A stretch of DNA of 64,000 bases from CAKMMH01 sp927798255. GTDB taxonomy: Bacteria > Bdellovibrionota_C > UBA2361 > CAKMMH01. Below the pieces are notes generated by a model. It ran no database searches, was not told the DNA's origin, and worked only from the letters and a program-made list of their open reading frames with translations. The stretch is from positions 1 to 64,000 of the forward strand of contig JAXFOK010000054.1 in NCBI GenBank assembly GCA_034180415.1, read 5' to 3'. The position numbers were made by a program, and so were the translations under genes. Below, one piece after another: positions 37,341-46,455 of this stretch. The stretch's first letter is position 1; each line of letters opens with the position of its first letter.

Positions 37341-38249
37341 TTATCTATTTTTATATAACTTAACGACATTCTCCATAAGACTTGCTATCGTCATTGGGCC
37401 GACTCCACCAGGAACTGGCGTAATATAGCAGTCTTTATTTTTAAAGCTTTCAAAATCTAAATCCCCTACTAATTTTCCATTTTCTAGCTTGTTAATTCCA
37501 ACATCTATTAATATTGCTCCATCTTTTACATTTTGAGAATTAAGTAATTTTGGATACCCCGTAGCCGTAACTATGATATCTTTATCTTTTACTAAATCTT
37601 GGAGATTTTGAGTTTTAGAATGTGCCATGGTAACTGTCGCATTCCTATTTAAAAGCATTAAGCATAACGGTTTCCCAACAAGGAGTGAACGTCCCACAAC
37701 AAGAGCGCTTTTTCCAGCCAAATTCGCTGATTTTATGCTATCAAAAGAAATACTAGTATCAAGATCAGAATACGTAAAATCGATTAAATTTAACACTCCT
37801 TGAGGCGTACAAGGATAAATCGATGATGAACCGTTAAATACCCTCCCTTGATTAAATGAAGTAAGACAATCGACATCCTTACTAGGAGAAATTAAAGATA
37901 AAAAATATTCTTCATCAAAACTATCAGAAATAAGATTTTGAGGAAGTGGAAGCTGAAGTAAAATTGCATCTACTTTTTCATCTAAATTTAGCTTAAAAAT
38001 TGTTTCTTCTAATTCTTCTTTCGAAACATCACTAGGTAAAATAATAGTTTCAGAATCGATAAAACACTCTTTAGCTTTTTTTTCTTTGTTTCTTACATAT
38101 ATTTTTGATGCTTCATTATCCCCTACTAAAATTACAGCTAATTTTGGTGCTCGAAGGCTTTTGGAACAAATTTTCTCTACTTGCTCTCTTACAGCTTCTA
38201 TTTTTTTCATTGCCAAAAACGTGCCATCAATAATAGTAGGATTGGTCAT
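37341..38249 (-). CDS. folD: Methylenetetrahydrofolate dehydrogenase/cyclohydrolase FolD
   Basis: Bifunctional cytosolic enzyme interconverting 5,10-methylene-, methenyl- and 10-formyl-tetrahydrofolate. Marks are catalytic Lys55 in YVRNKEKKAK, KDVDCLT, YPCTPQGVL, GRSLLVGKPL for NADP binding, and PVPGGVGPMT near the C-terminus. 302 aa, a little longer than usual. It is last in a minus-strand unit; the preceding sulfatase-like gene stops 15 bases upstream of its start. Confidence 0.96.
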   Translation of the reverse strand: MTNPTIIDGTFLAMKKIEAVREQVEKICSKSLRAPKLAVILVGDNEASKIYVRNKEKKAKECFIDSETIILPSDVSKEELEETIFKLNLDEKVDAILLQLPLPQNLISDSFDEEYFLSLISPSKDVDCLTSFNQGRVFNGSSSIYPCTPQGVLNLIDFTYSDLDTSISFDSIKSANLAGKSALVVGRSLLVGKPLCLMLLNRNATVTMAHSKTQNLQDLVKDKDIIVTATGYPKLLNSQNVKDGAILIDVGINKLENGKLVGDLDFESFKNKDCYITPVPGGVGPMTIASLMENVVKLYKNR

Positions 38250-38263
38250 AGTAAATACATTCC

Positions 38264-39121
38264 CTATTTCAAACGCCCTTCTATGAAAGGTACCTTAAAT
38301 ACATTCTCATGAAAAACTGGCCCATGACCAAATAAGCCATTTTCACCAAATAGCTCGCCATGATCTGCCGTAATTATGATATGAGTATTTTCTGGTATAA
38401 TATCATAAAGCTTTTCAATTAAAGTATCTAAATACTCAACATTACTTTGCTGCTTTGCTTTAAGTTTTGCCATCTTATCCATAAAATAATACGTATTTGA
38501 TATTTCTTCATCATTTAAATTTGAAACATCAGGGCAAAAATTCTCGTCATCAGTATGTCTAAATACTCCTTTTTCACCGTATAATAACTCTTTATCATTC
38601 ACAGTTTCTCCAGGGATTGTAAATGGATAATGAGTTTCACCAGTATTTAAAAGATAAAAAGATGGAGTATCTTCATAAAAAGTAAGCTCATCTAATATTG
38701 CATCAAAATTATTATACTCGTCCATAAGTTCATAATTATCAAAGTGCTTATTAAGAATCGTTGTTTGATTTAACACTGGCATTGAAACAAGAGCATTTGT
38801 CCTATATCCTTGCTTTCTTAAATACGCAGGAAGTGAAAGCTCAGGAACAAAATTCTTAAAGGACACCCCTTCTATATTTAATCTTTGTTCATAATTTTTA
38901 AAATCTTTCTTATAAACTTCTGATGCAAACACGCCACGCCCGTTTGTATGAGGGCTTGCTCCCATCATATACACAGCATGTGATGGAATAGTCCAAGATG
39001 CATAAGCATACCTACATTCTTTCTTTCCAAGTCTATCAATATTTGGAGTCTTTGCGTTAAAAAATGTATCAAACCTACAACTATCAAACACAATAAATAA
39101 TAAATTATTTTTTTTACTCAT
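38264..39121 (-). CDS. Short alkaline-phosphatase-superfamily protein (sulfatase-like)
   Basis: Only 285 aa, soluble, without a signal peptide. The metal ligand segment is VFDSCRFDTF (Asp13). The nucleophile position has T44 in SWTIPSHAVYMMG, replacing the sulfatase Cys. TADHGELFGENG and HGPVFHENV near the C-terminus supply the remaining metal ligands. It lacks the C-terminal subdomain of full sulfatases and ends soon after the HG motif, so it may be a minimal or specialised member. It lies between the membrane protein at 39136 and folD on the minus strand. Confidence 0.75.
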   Translation of the reverse strand: MSKKNNLLFIVFDSCRFDTFFNAKTPNIDRLGKKECRYAYASWTIPSHAVYMMGASPHTNGRGVFASEVYKKDFKNYEQRLNIEGVSFKNFVPELSLPAYLRKQGYRTNALVSMPVLNQTTILNKHFDNYELMDEYNNFDAILDELTFYEDTPSFYLLNTGETHYPFTIPGETVNDKELLYGEKGVFRHTDDENFCPDVSNLNDEEISNTYYFMDKMAKLKAKQQSNVEYLDTLIEKLYDIIPENTHIIITADHGELFGENGLFGHGPVFHENVFKVPFIEGRLK

Positions 39122-39135
39122 AAAAATATTATTCC

Positions 39136-39960
39136 TTAAATTTCAATTTTAAATACTTTGCTTGCAATAAGCCCGCTTAAAATTGACACTATTAAAAATA
39201 CCCAAAGCCAATTAATTGTAACTCCTAAATATGTTTGGTTAGCATTAGGATACTTTATAGAAATGCTCTTAATCTCTTTAAAATCTTTTGAAACTTTAAA
39301 TTTTGATGGAAATAATAATCCTTCAAAAAAATCTCTTGAATAAGTTAAAAGGCTTGGTTTTTTACCATCTATACTAAGAGGAATATTTAATGACAAATCA
39401 TCTAACGTTAACTCTAAATTTACATTGTCTTTTAAATTTGTACCGTTATTATTCTTATATTTCCATATAATTTTTAATTCATCATCAACGCGAAGTGCTG
39501 GGCTTAGTGTACCACTTGAAGCCTTAAGTTCATATTCTGTTAAATCATCAGGATCATCCAGAGAAAGCTCAATTATTGCATCTTCCTTTTCTAAAAGCCC
39601 CCTATTTTGAAAATGAAAGTTAATTTGAGCCATAATCAAGATACAAGGAACCATTAAAATTAAAAGTGGAATCAAGGCAAAAGATAAATACTTAAAGCCT
39701 TGTTTAAAAAGAGCTCCTTGTGCATTTAAACAAACTTTTATACTATGTCTAAAAAGAGCTACCTCAATCACTTTTGCCATAATTTTTCTTTTTGTTTCTT
39801 TTATTCCCTTTTGATTGGATACTTTCCCATAAATTAATAAAAATATAATTCCGCTTAGTATAGAAATATACAATATTTTTACTTCATCACTAAAATTACT
39901 TACTGGAATTAATATAAAATTAAAAATATTTACAAAAATACTGTTTAGTTTTTCTAACAT
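39136..39960 (-). CDS. Membrane protein of unknown function next to sulfatase-like gene
   Basis: 274 aa. Hydrophobic segments lie at about residues 28-46, 93-113 and 250-270. A basic cytoplasmic-type loop (KVSNQKGIKETKRKIMAKVI) separates the first two. A beta-rich, probably periplasmic domain (about 120-245) separates the last two. The layout of a first helix, a basic amphipathic loop and a second helix recalls YidC/DUF106-type proteins, but no signature is visible. It is separated from the sulfatase-like gene by 14 bases and is probably cotranscribed with it. Confidence 0.7.
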   Translation of the reverse strand: MLEKLNSIFVNIFNFILIPVSNFSDEVKILYISILSGIIFLLIYGKVSNQKGIKETKRKIMAKVIEVALFRHSIKVCLNAQGALFKQGFKYLSFALIPLLILMVPCILIMAQINFHFQNRGLLEKEDAIIELSLDDPDDLTEYELKASSGTLSPALRVDDELKIIWKYKNNNGTNLKDNVNLELTLDDLSLNIPLSIDGKKPSLLTYSRDFFEGLLFPSKFKVSKDFKEIKSISIKYPNANQTYLGVTINWLWVFLIVSILSGLIASKVFKIEI

Positions 39961-40006
39961 ACTTAATATACCACTTAAGATTTTTCTTTATTTGATTAAT
40001 TAGATA

Positions 40007-40234
40007 TTAATCTAAATATCCAAGTCCTTTTAACTTCTTTGATATTGCATCAATTTCGCTTTGAGATAAATCACTAGCATCTTTCGATGATGCAGCACCT
40101 AAAATTTTATCAACCTCATTCTCAAGCACTTTTGTCGCAAATTCATTAACAGAAACTCCCATAGTATCCGTTACTTTCTTTAACTTCTCGTATAAAGAAG
40201 ATTCAACTTGTATTTTTTTTCCAAACATACTCAC
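40007..40234 (-). CDS. Small ribbon-helix-helix-like protein with LxxLGY tail
   Basis: 75 aa. Residues 5-45 read as strand then two helices (KKIQVESSLYEKLKKVTDT, VSVNEFATKVLENEVDKIL), the order of an Arc/MetJ-type ribbon-helix-helix domain. An Ala/Ser linker follows, then ...IDAISKKLKGLGYLD. The last residues match the C-terminal tails of two alkaline-phosphatase-superfamily genes here. It lies between the membrane protein and a GC-rich hairpin region. DNA binding is plausible but not shown. Confidence 0.65.
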   Translation of the reverse strand: MSMFGKKIQVESSLYEKLKKVTDTMGVSVNEFATKVLENEVDKILGAASSKDASDLSQSEIDAISKKLKGLGYLD

Positions 40235-40249
40235 TCCATTATAATTAAT

Positions 40250-40405
40250 ATCACAAATGGGACACCCCTTCGGGGTGCTGTCATTGTGGGGATTTCACAT
40301 GCAACCAAGTATCCTTCGCAATTTTGCTTACGCAAAATTACTAGTCTACTTGGCCCTATGTCGCTCACACTTCGTGCTCGCTTAAGTATGCCCCTTTAGG
40401 GCAAA
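40250..40405. repeat. GC-rich hairpin-dense intergenic element
   Basis: The row at 40261-40320 has 32 G/C of 60, far above its surroundings. Hairpins are CACCCC-TT-CGGGGTG, CAATTTTGC-TTAC-GCAAAATT-type, GAGCAC-GAAG-TGTGAGC-type and TGCCC-CTTTA-GGGCA. It lies in the 5' region of the 75-aa gene. It may be a REP-like or MITE-like element, or a structured leader RNA. A short plus-strand frame here (40208-40399) is a repeat artefact. Confidence 0.55.
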
Positions 40406-40517
40406 CGGATAAGAGAAAATTAACAAGTAAAAATGATTGTTAAAAATCTCATATATTCGTTAATTAAACGCACATTTTTGTGTAAAAAAATTTTAAGTAT
40501 CCACAATACAGTAAAAA

Positions 40518-42605
40518 CTAAAATATATCTTTCCCTTCCATATACTTTGGAGGTTTTACAGCAAATAGTTTTAATATGCTAAGTGGTAAATCTATAATAT
40601 TTACCTTCTCTTCCTTAATTTTTATATTAGAAAATAACACCCCCTCAACTATATCAGGATCTACATCATGGTCTGCACACCAAGCCTTCGTATTATCAGA
40701 GAAAATCTCTTTTTCTAACGCTCCTTGTACGCATCCCCATGATACTCTATATGTATCCTCTGCACCAATTATTAAATCTGGTGCATCATCTGCATATAAA
40801 CCTTTGTAAACTTTCTTTGAGTCAAAAATTCTTCGAATTGCACGCTTTCCTGTTTTTGGATCAAGTAACATTAAAAGCTTTTTACTTATCTCATCTTTTA
40901 ACTCTTGAAGCTCATTATCCTCTACTATTCCATTATACTCACGGCCTTTTCTATTAATAAAAATTCCAGCCATTCCTATAGCAAAAGCTTTAGTTTTTGT
41001 CCAATCAACATTTAAGAAATACTCATCTGTTTCCTTGCTTTTGTCTTTTAATACCATATATCCGTTTTGTACAAGCCATGTATTTAAATTAAATCCCCTT
41101 CTAAATGAAGTAAAACCATGGTCAGACATAACTATAAATACATCATCTTTATTTAACTTCTTCATGGTATTTCCAATAAGAAAATCCATTTTCTCATACA
41201 TTTCTCTAATTGTAGAACCAAACTTTTCTCTATCTTCACAAGGCGAAGGATGATCTTTTTCTAAATACCTCCAAAACATATGCTGAATTCTATCGCTTGT
41301 ATCAAACACACATGCACAAAATCCTTGAGGAGTATTTTTTAGCGCATTAAAAAACATTGTTTCTCTTTCTTCATGATTTGCATAAGCTTGTTTTAAAAAT
41401 GTTTCATCATCAAGAGCTTTTTCATTTCGCCCCCACGTATCTTCCATTAAACCTAATGTTCCATATAGTCCTTGAAGTTTTGCAATATAACTCGAGAAAA
41501 CTTGAGGGTGAGATATCGGAAGCGCAGGCTTCTCAGGATTTATATTAATTGGTGTTTCATAAAGTAAAAACGGTTCAATGCTTCTTAAACAAAACTTTGA
41601 AATTCCTGAAATCTTTTTTCTTCCTGATTTAAATGTAAGCTCAACCCAAGGGGTATATTCAGAAATTCCAATTGTATAAGTATTTTTATGAATCGTAATA
41701 TTAACCTTATTTTCATCTTTTAAGATTTTAACATTAAAAGGTATAGTTAAAACTTTTCCTTCTTTCTTAAACGGATCTTCCGGGCCTTCAATAAAAGAAT
41801 TTACCTCATTATTTTTAACTTCTACTTTTATAAAAGTTCCACCTGTTGCTCTATTTAAAAGCTCTTTATTGTCAGTATAAGTTAAAAACGAACCTTGTGT
41901 TCCTTTAAGATCTGGAGTGCACATAGATGAAAGAATATTTCCATCAAATTTTTCTGGTGGATAAGAAATAGGTACTCTTAAAATATTTGAAAAAATCCCC
42001 TGCTTTCCAAGAAATGTCCAAAACGGTTTACTTTTTCTTAACAGTTTAACAGAAGCTTTGCTTTTATTAATGAAACCAAATTTTTTATAAAATTTAGTTT
42101 CAGTTTTTGTAGAAGAAAGCTCTTGAAGACAATACCTCTTATCTCTTGTCGTAAAGTCAAAAATATTGTGCGCCCCAGGGTTTACACCTGTTTGAAATGT
42201 TGACCACGCAACAGGAGATATAGACGGAATAGTACTTCCAAGACGCCTATAATCACCATTTTCCATAAGTGCTTTAAAATTTGGAAGATAACCCTCTTTT
42301 ATATATTTTTCAGCAAGATTTGGAGAAAGCCCATCAAGCCCTATAAGAACAACTCTTTTAGTTCTTGCTTTTTTACTAATTCCTTTACCTCTAATTTTTC
42401 TAATTAATAACTGAAGTGGCCAAAGCGCAAGCGTTAAGATTGCAAGAAGAATTGTTAAGATAAACACAAAAGCAGAACCAATAAACGCAAAACCAGCCCC
42501 AGGGCCTACATAACAAAAAGCATCACTTGGAATTAGTAGAAAAATAAAAATAAAAAGAAAAATATAATTACTTAAATAATTACCACTTAAAACTTTTGAT
42601 TTCAT
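40518..42605 (-). CDS. Alkaline-phosphatase-superfamily phosphodiesterase-like membrane protein
   Basis: 695 aa. Two hydrophobic segments lie at about 12-32 and 38-70, so the catalytic domain is membrane-anchored. The type I phosphodiesterase/nucleotide pyrophosphatase pattern is present: LIGLDGLSPN (Asp91), a nucleophile near S130 in SISPVAWSTFQTG, DTSDRIQHMFWRY near 437-449, VMSDHGF near 485, and CADHD near the C-terminus. This class cleaves phosphodiester or phosphoric ester bonds. It starts 15 bases after the stop of the sulfatase-like gene at 42620. The substrate is unknown. Confidence 0.85.
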   Translation of the reverse strand: MKSKVLSGNYLSNYIFLFIFIFLLIPSDAFCYVGPGAGFAFIGSAFVFILTILLAILTLALWPLQLLIRKIRGKGISKKARTKRVVLIGLDGLSPNLAEKYIKEGYLPNFKALMENGDYRRLGSTIPSISPVAWSTFQTGVNPGAHNIFDFTTRDKRYCLQELSSTKTETKFYKKFGFINKSKASVKLLRKSKPFWTFLGKQGIFSNILRVPISYPPEKFDGNILSSMCTPDLKGTQGSFLTYTDNKELLNRATGGTFIKVEVKNNEVNSFIEGPEDPFKKEGKVLTIPFNVKILKDENKVNITIHKNTYTIGISEYTPWVELTFKSGRKKISGISKFCLRSIEPFLLYETPININPEKPALPISHPQVFSSYIAKLQGLYGTLGLMEDTWGRNEKALDDETFLKQAYANHEERETMFFNALKNTPQGFCACVFDTSDRIQHMFWRYLEKDHPSPCEDREKFGSTIREMYEKMDFLIGNTMKKLNKDDVFIVMSDHGFTSFRRGFNLNTWLVQNGYMVLKDKSKETDEYFLNVDWTKTKAFAIGMAGIFINRKGREYNGIVEDNELQELKDEISKKLLMLLDPKTGKRAIRRIFDSKKVYKGLYADDAPDLIIGAEDTYRVSWGCVQGALEKEIFSDNTKAWCADHDVDPDIVEGVLFSNIKIKEEKVNIIDLPLSILKLFAVKPPKYMEGKDIF

Positions 42606-42619
42606 AAAATAACACTACC

Positions 42620-43945
42620 TTAATTTATATACCCTAAAGTCGATAAACGCTCTCTAGTCTTTTTGTCCAAATTTAGATCAAGAGTCTCCGTTTTAAAAAT
42701 TGATTTTTTATTAAAATGATCCTCACACCTAGAGCGCATATCTTTTAATAAATAAATATCTGATTCTATATTAGATTTTAATTCAAGCTTATCATTTTTC
42801 CAACTAAAAAACTCTTCTTTTTGTGCTCTGTCTTGAGTTTTTTGCGTCAAAATATAATGATAATCACCAAAAATTACACTATGTATATCAGGTTTTTTAT
42901 ATTTATCCTTACCTTGAAGATCTGCATACAAATATCGCTTTTTGGGTTTTTTATTGCTAATTAAAAAAGAGCTTAAGTCATCACCTTTCCAATAGTCTTT
43001 CTTTTGAAAATTTAAAAGACTTGCAAGTGTTGGAAGTACATCAACATGTGATGCATTAAAATTAATAACTTTCTTTGTAAGACCTTTCATATAAAAAAAT
43101 AAAGGAACTTTTATAACCTCCCTATTTAAAGTTTTACCATGTCCTCTTTCTTTTTTTCCAAATTGATTAACTCGCTCACCAAACGCTTCACCATGATCTG
43201 CTGTAAAAATTATTAATGTATCCTCATCCCACTTAAATGCTTTATATAATTTTTTGATAGCATCATCAACATAAGAAATTTCACTATCATATCTTCTTAA
43301 AGTTTTTTTACCTTCTCCTTTCTTTCTTGCAAAAGCTTTTTGTAAATTATAAGGACTATGAGGGTCCATATAATGAATATATAAAAATGATTTTTTAGAA
43401 TTATTAATTTTATCTTTTAAAGATAAAACTATCTTGTTAACTTTTGAAGCTCCTACATATTGATTAGTAATCATTTCATCAAAACCTTGATTAAATCCCA
43501 TTTGCTCTGAAATATTTAAATTATCACTAACTGCAAATGTATTATAACCAGATTCCTTAAACATCTCTCCTAAAGTAACTACATCTTGAGGAATTCGATT
43601 TAGCTTTAGCTTTGAATCTCGTTTTGAATAAACGAATCCTTGTTTTACTCCATGATCATTTTGATAAAGCGAAGTAAAAAGTGATGCTGTGCTAGGAGCA
43701 GTGTAAGAAGATGTAGAATAAAAGTTCTTAAAAAGAATAGAGTTTTTTTGAAGCGAATTTAAAAAAGGCGCGGTATTAAACTCATAATCATAAAAAGGTA
43801 AGTTTTGAGCTCTTAGCGTATCGACTAAAATAAACACTACCTTATTTGGCATTTCATTTAATAAAACCTCTTTAGGTTTAAAAATACATCTAAAAAACAA
43901 AGCTAGTGCTAATAAACCCAAAATTAGTACAATCTTTTTTTTCAT
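42620..43945 (-). CDS. Membrane-anchored alkaline-phosphatase-superfamily protein (sulfatase-like)
   Basis: 441 aa with one N-terminal membrane anchor (4-20). Metal ligands lie in VVFILVDTLRAQN and IFTADHGEAFGE. The nucleophile position is T82 in TAPSTASLFTS, again Thr in place of the sulfatase Cys. It ends RERLSTLGYIN, the same LxxLGY tail as the lipoprotein at 23984. It begins 5 bases after the ftsH stop, so it could be cotranscribed with ftsH, and is followed at 15 bases by the phosphodiesterase-like gene. Confidence 0.8.
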   Translation of the reverse strand: MKKKIVLILGLLALALFFRCIFKPKEVLLNEMPNKVVFILVDTLRAQNLPFYDYEFNTAPFLNSLQKNSILFKNFYSTSSYTAPSTASLFTSLYQNDHGVKQGFVYSKRDSKLKLNRIPQDVVTLGEMFKESGYNTFAVSDNLNISEQMGFNQGFDEMITNQYVGASKVNKIVLSLKDKINNSKKSFLYIHYMDPHSPYNLQKAFARKKGEGKKTLRRYDSEISYVDDAIKKLYKAFKWDEDTLIIFTADHGEAFGERVNQFGKKERGHGKTLNREVIKVPLFFYMKGLTKKVINFNASHVDVLPTLASLLNFQKKDYWKGDDLSSFLISNKKPKKRYLYADLQGKDKYKKPDIHSVIFGDYHYILTQKTQDRAQKEEFFSWKNDKLELKSNIESDIYLLKDMRSRCEDHFNKKSIFKTETLDLNLDKKTRERLSTLGYIN

Positions 43946-43950
43946 AATTA

Positions 43951-45807
43951 TTATTCTTTTGTTTCTTTAGAAGTATCTTTAGAATCATTTAAAGATGCAT
44001 TTTCATCTTTCACTTCTTTTTTACCATTTACAATTTCATCAATTTCATCAGCATCAAGTGTTTCTTTTTCAAGAACTCGTCTTGTTAACTCTTTTAATGC
44101 ATCAATATTTTCTAAAATTATCTTTTTTGCTGTTTGATAGCTATTATCAATAATCTTTTTAACTTCTGCATCAATTTCAATTTGAGTAGCCTCTGAATAC
44201 TCTCTTGCTTTTCCAAATTCTTTTCCTAAAAACACATGCTCATCTTTAGATGAATAATTAATAGGTCCAAGCTTTTCACTCATTCCCCATTTGCAAACCA
44301 TATCTCTTGCAACGCTTGTTGCTCTTTCAATGTCAGAACTAGCACCTGTGTTAAAATCATTAAAGATAATTTCTTCAGCAGCCCTTCCTCCCATAAACAC
44401 TGCAAGCTCATCAAGCCAATAATCTTTAGAATAAGTATGCTTATCTTTTTCTGGAAGTTGCTGAGTGATACCTAATGCCATTCCACGAGGAACAATTGTA
44501 AGTTTATGAACAGGGTCAGCGTTTTTAAGTTTCTTAGCAACAAGAGTGTGACCTGATTCATGATACGCAGTCGTTTCTTTTTCTTTATCAGTAAGAACCA
44601 TAGAGCGTCTTTCTGCCCCCATCATTACTTTATCTTTCGCAAATTCAAAATCTGAATTTTCAACTTTATCCTTATTTTGTCTTGCAGCATAAAGAGCAGC
44701 TTCATTTACAAGGATCTCAAGATCTGCTCCTGAAAATCCTGGTGTTCCTCTTGCGATTACTTCTAAATTTATATCATCTGCTAGTGGTATCTTTTTAGTA
44801 TGAACTTTTAGTATACCAAGACGCCCATTAATATCAGGTCTAGGAACGACTACTTGTCTATCAAACCTTCCTGGCCTTAAAAGCGCAGGGTCTAACACAT
44901 CAGGTCTATTAGTTGCTGCTATTAAAATTACGCCCTCATTACTTTCAAATCCGTCCATTTCTACAAGAAGCTGATTTAGCGTTTGCTCTCTTTCATCGTG
45001 TCCTCCTCCCATTCCAGCTCCACGATGACGTCCTACTGCATCAATTTCATCAATAAAGATTATACAAGGGGCATTCTTTTTACCTTGAATAAATAAATCT
45101 CTAACTCTTGAAGCACCAACCCCCACAAACATCTCAACAAAATCTGAACCTGAGATACTAAAAAATGGAACACCAGCTTCACCAGCAATTGCACGTGCTA
45201 GAAGTGTTTTTCCAGTTCCTGGAGATCCCACTAAAAGCACGCCTTTTGGAATTCTTCCACCTAGTTTTGAAAATCTTTTTGGGTCTTTTAAGAATTCTAT
45301 AATTTCCTCTAACTCCGCTCTTGCTTCATCAATACCAGCAACATCTTCAAATGTAACTTTATTTTGATTTTCAGTTAGAAGTTTTGCTCTCGATTTTCCA
45401 AAACTCATTCCCTTTCCTGCCCCCATAGAAACTTGGCGCATAAAAAATATCCAAAGAGCAATAATAATTACAAGAGGAAGTAAATTTATTAAAACTAAAT
45501 AATACCAAGGCTCATCTTTGTCCTCTTTTACATCTATTTCTACTCCTTTTTTAGTTAATTTTCCTATTAGCTTATTATCATCTGGCTTAATAGTTGTAAA
45601 TGTTTCCATACTATCAAGATAATTACCTGTAATTTTTGAGCCAGCAATTTTTACTGATTTAATATTACCTTTTTCTAATTTTGTTAAAAATTCTGAATAT
45701 GAAATTTCTGACTTTTTTTGATTTTCTGGCGAGATAGCATTATACAAAGAAAAAATCATTATTGCTAAAAAAAACCAAAATATTAAATTCTTAACTGTTT
45801 GATTCAC
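43951..45807 (-). CDS. ftsH: ATP-dependent zinc metalloprotease FtsH
   Basis: Membrane AAA+ protease for misfolded membrane proteins and short-lived regulators. The first anchor is at about 7-25, followed by a periplasmic domain and a second anchor near 101-123. Walker A GSPGTGKT is at 194-201, Walker B FIDEIDAVGR near 251-260, and the SRH region near 295-320. Zinc-binding HESGH is at 416-420. 618 aa is typical. It is followed 5 bases later by a sulfatase-like gene, and preceded by dut with an approximately 77-base gap. Confidence 0.98.
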   Translation of the reverse strand: MNQTVKNLIFWFFLAIMIFSLYNAISPENQKKSEISYSEFLTKLEKGNIKSVKIAGSKITGNYLDSMETFTTIKPDDNKLIGKLTKKGVEIDVKEDKDEPWYYLVLINLLPLVIIIALWIFFMRQVSMGAGKGMSFGKSRAKLLTENQNKVTFEDVAGIDEARAELEEIIEFLKDPKRFSKLGGRIPKGVLLVGSPGTGKTLLARAIAGEAGVPFFSISGSDFVEMFVGVGASRVRDLFIQGKKNAPCIIFIDEIDAVGRHRGAGMGGGHDEREQTLNQLLVEMDGFESNEGVILIAATNRPDVLDPALLRPGRFDRQVVVPRPDINGRLGILKVHTKKIPLADDINLEVIARGTPGFSGADLEILVNEAALYAARQNKDKVENSDFEFAKDKVMMGAERRSMVLTDKEKETTAYHESGHTLVAKKLKNADPVHKLTIVPRGMALGITQQLPEKDKHTYSKDYWLDELAVFMGGRAAEEIIFNDFNTGASSDIERATSVARDMVCKWGMSEKLGPINYSSKDEHVFLGKEFGKAREYSEATQIEIDAEVKKIIDNSYQTAKKIILENIDALKELTRRVLEKETLDADEIDEIVNGKKEVKDENASLNDSKDTSKETKE

Positions 45808-45884
45808 AAAAAACTCCTGTTAAAAATATATAAAAATACCTTATATATCATATAATTAACTATAAATAAGAGCAATAAGAGATA

Positions 45885-46349
45885 TTAAAATTTTCCAGAA
45901 GATCCAAATCCTCCAGCACCCCTTTCAGTGTCACCTAACCCTTCAAGAGTCTCCTCTTGTGTGGCATCTACAACACATGGGACAACAACACCTTGCGCAA
46001 TTTTTTCACCTTGAAGTAGTTTTTGAGTTTCATTACTTTCATTTGTAACTACAATTTTAACCTCACCTCTATAACTTGCATCAATTACACCAGCGTGCGT
46101 ATAAATTCTTCTTTTTGCAGCCATACCTGACCTATCTTTTATTATCATTACATATCCTAAAGGCACTGCAACATATAGACCAGTGGAAACTAAAACTTGT
46201 TCATTTGGTTGGATTTCAACATCATTTAATGACCTTATATCAAACCCAGCGTCACCTAATTTTGGAATTACTAAACTTATGCCTTTTTCTTTAGCTTCAT
46301 CTGATAAATAAAATTTTAGAGTTGGTTTTAAGAAATTTTCTTTAGTCAT
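45885..46349 (-). CDS. dut: Deoxyuridine 5'-triphosphate nucleotidohydrolase (dUTPase)
   Basis: Hydrolyses dUTP to dUMP, protecting DNA from uracil. 154 aa, normal. The five motifs are visible: DAGFDIRS, RSGMAAKR, GVIDASYRGE, GEKIAQGVV, and the C-terminal RGAGGFGSSG, which closes the active site. It lies downstream of the pnp terminator. Confidence 0.97.
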   Translation of the reverse strand: MTKENFLKPTLKFYLSDEAKEKGISLVIPKLGDAGFDIRSLNDVEIQPNEQVLVSTGLYVAVPLGYVMIIKDRSGMAAKRRIYTHAGVIDASYRGEVKIVVTNESNETQKLLQGEKIAQGVVVPCVVDATQEETLEGLGDTERGAGGFGSSGKF

Positions 46350-46377
46350 TTTGTAATTATTCCTTAAATTTTATATT

Positions 46378-46420
46378 AAAAAAGCCTGAATCTTTGTATA
46401 TAATATACAAAAAAATCAGG
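46378..46420 (-). terminator. Hairpin terminator after pnp
   Basis: On the minus strand an imperfect stem (CCTGA...TTGTATAT with ATATACAA...TCAGG) spans 46385-46420, followed by six T. It lies 36 bases beyond the pnp stop. Confidence 0.8.
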
Positions 46421-46455
46421 ATTTTTTAAATAATTACAATATGTAAAATTTATAA

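Noticed and set aside
40208..40399. Plus-strand ORF of 63 aa
   Set aside because: It runs through the hairpin element and antisense to the start of the 75-aa gene. Repeat translation artefact.
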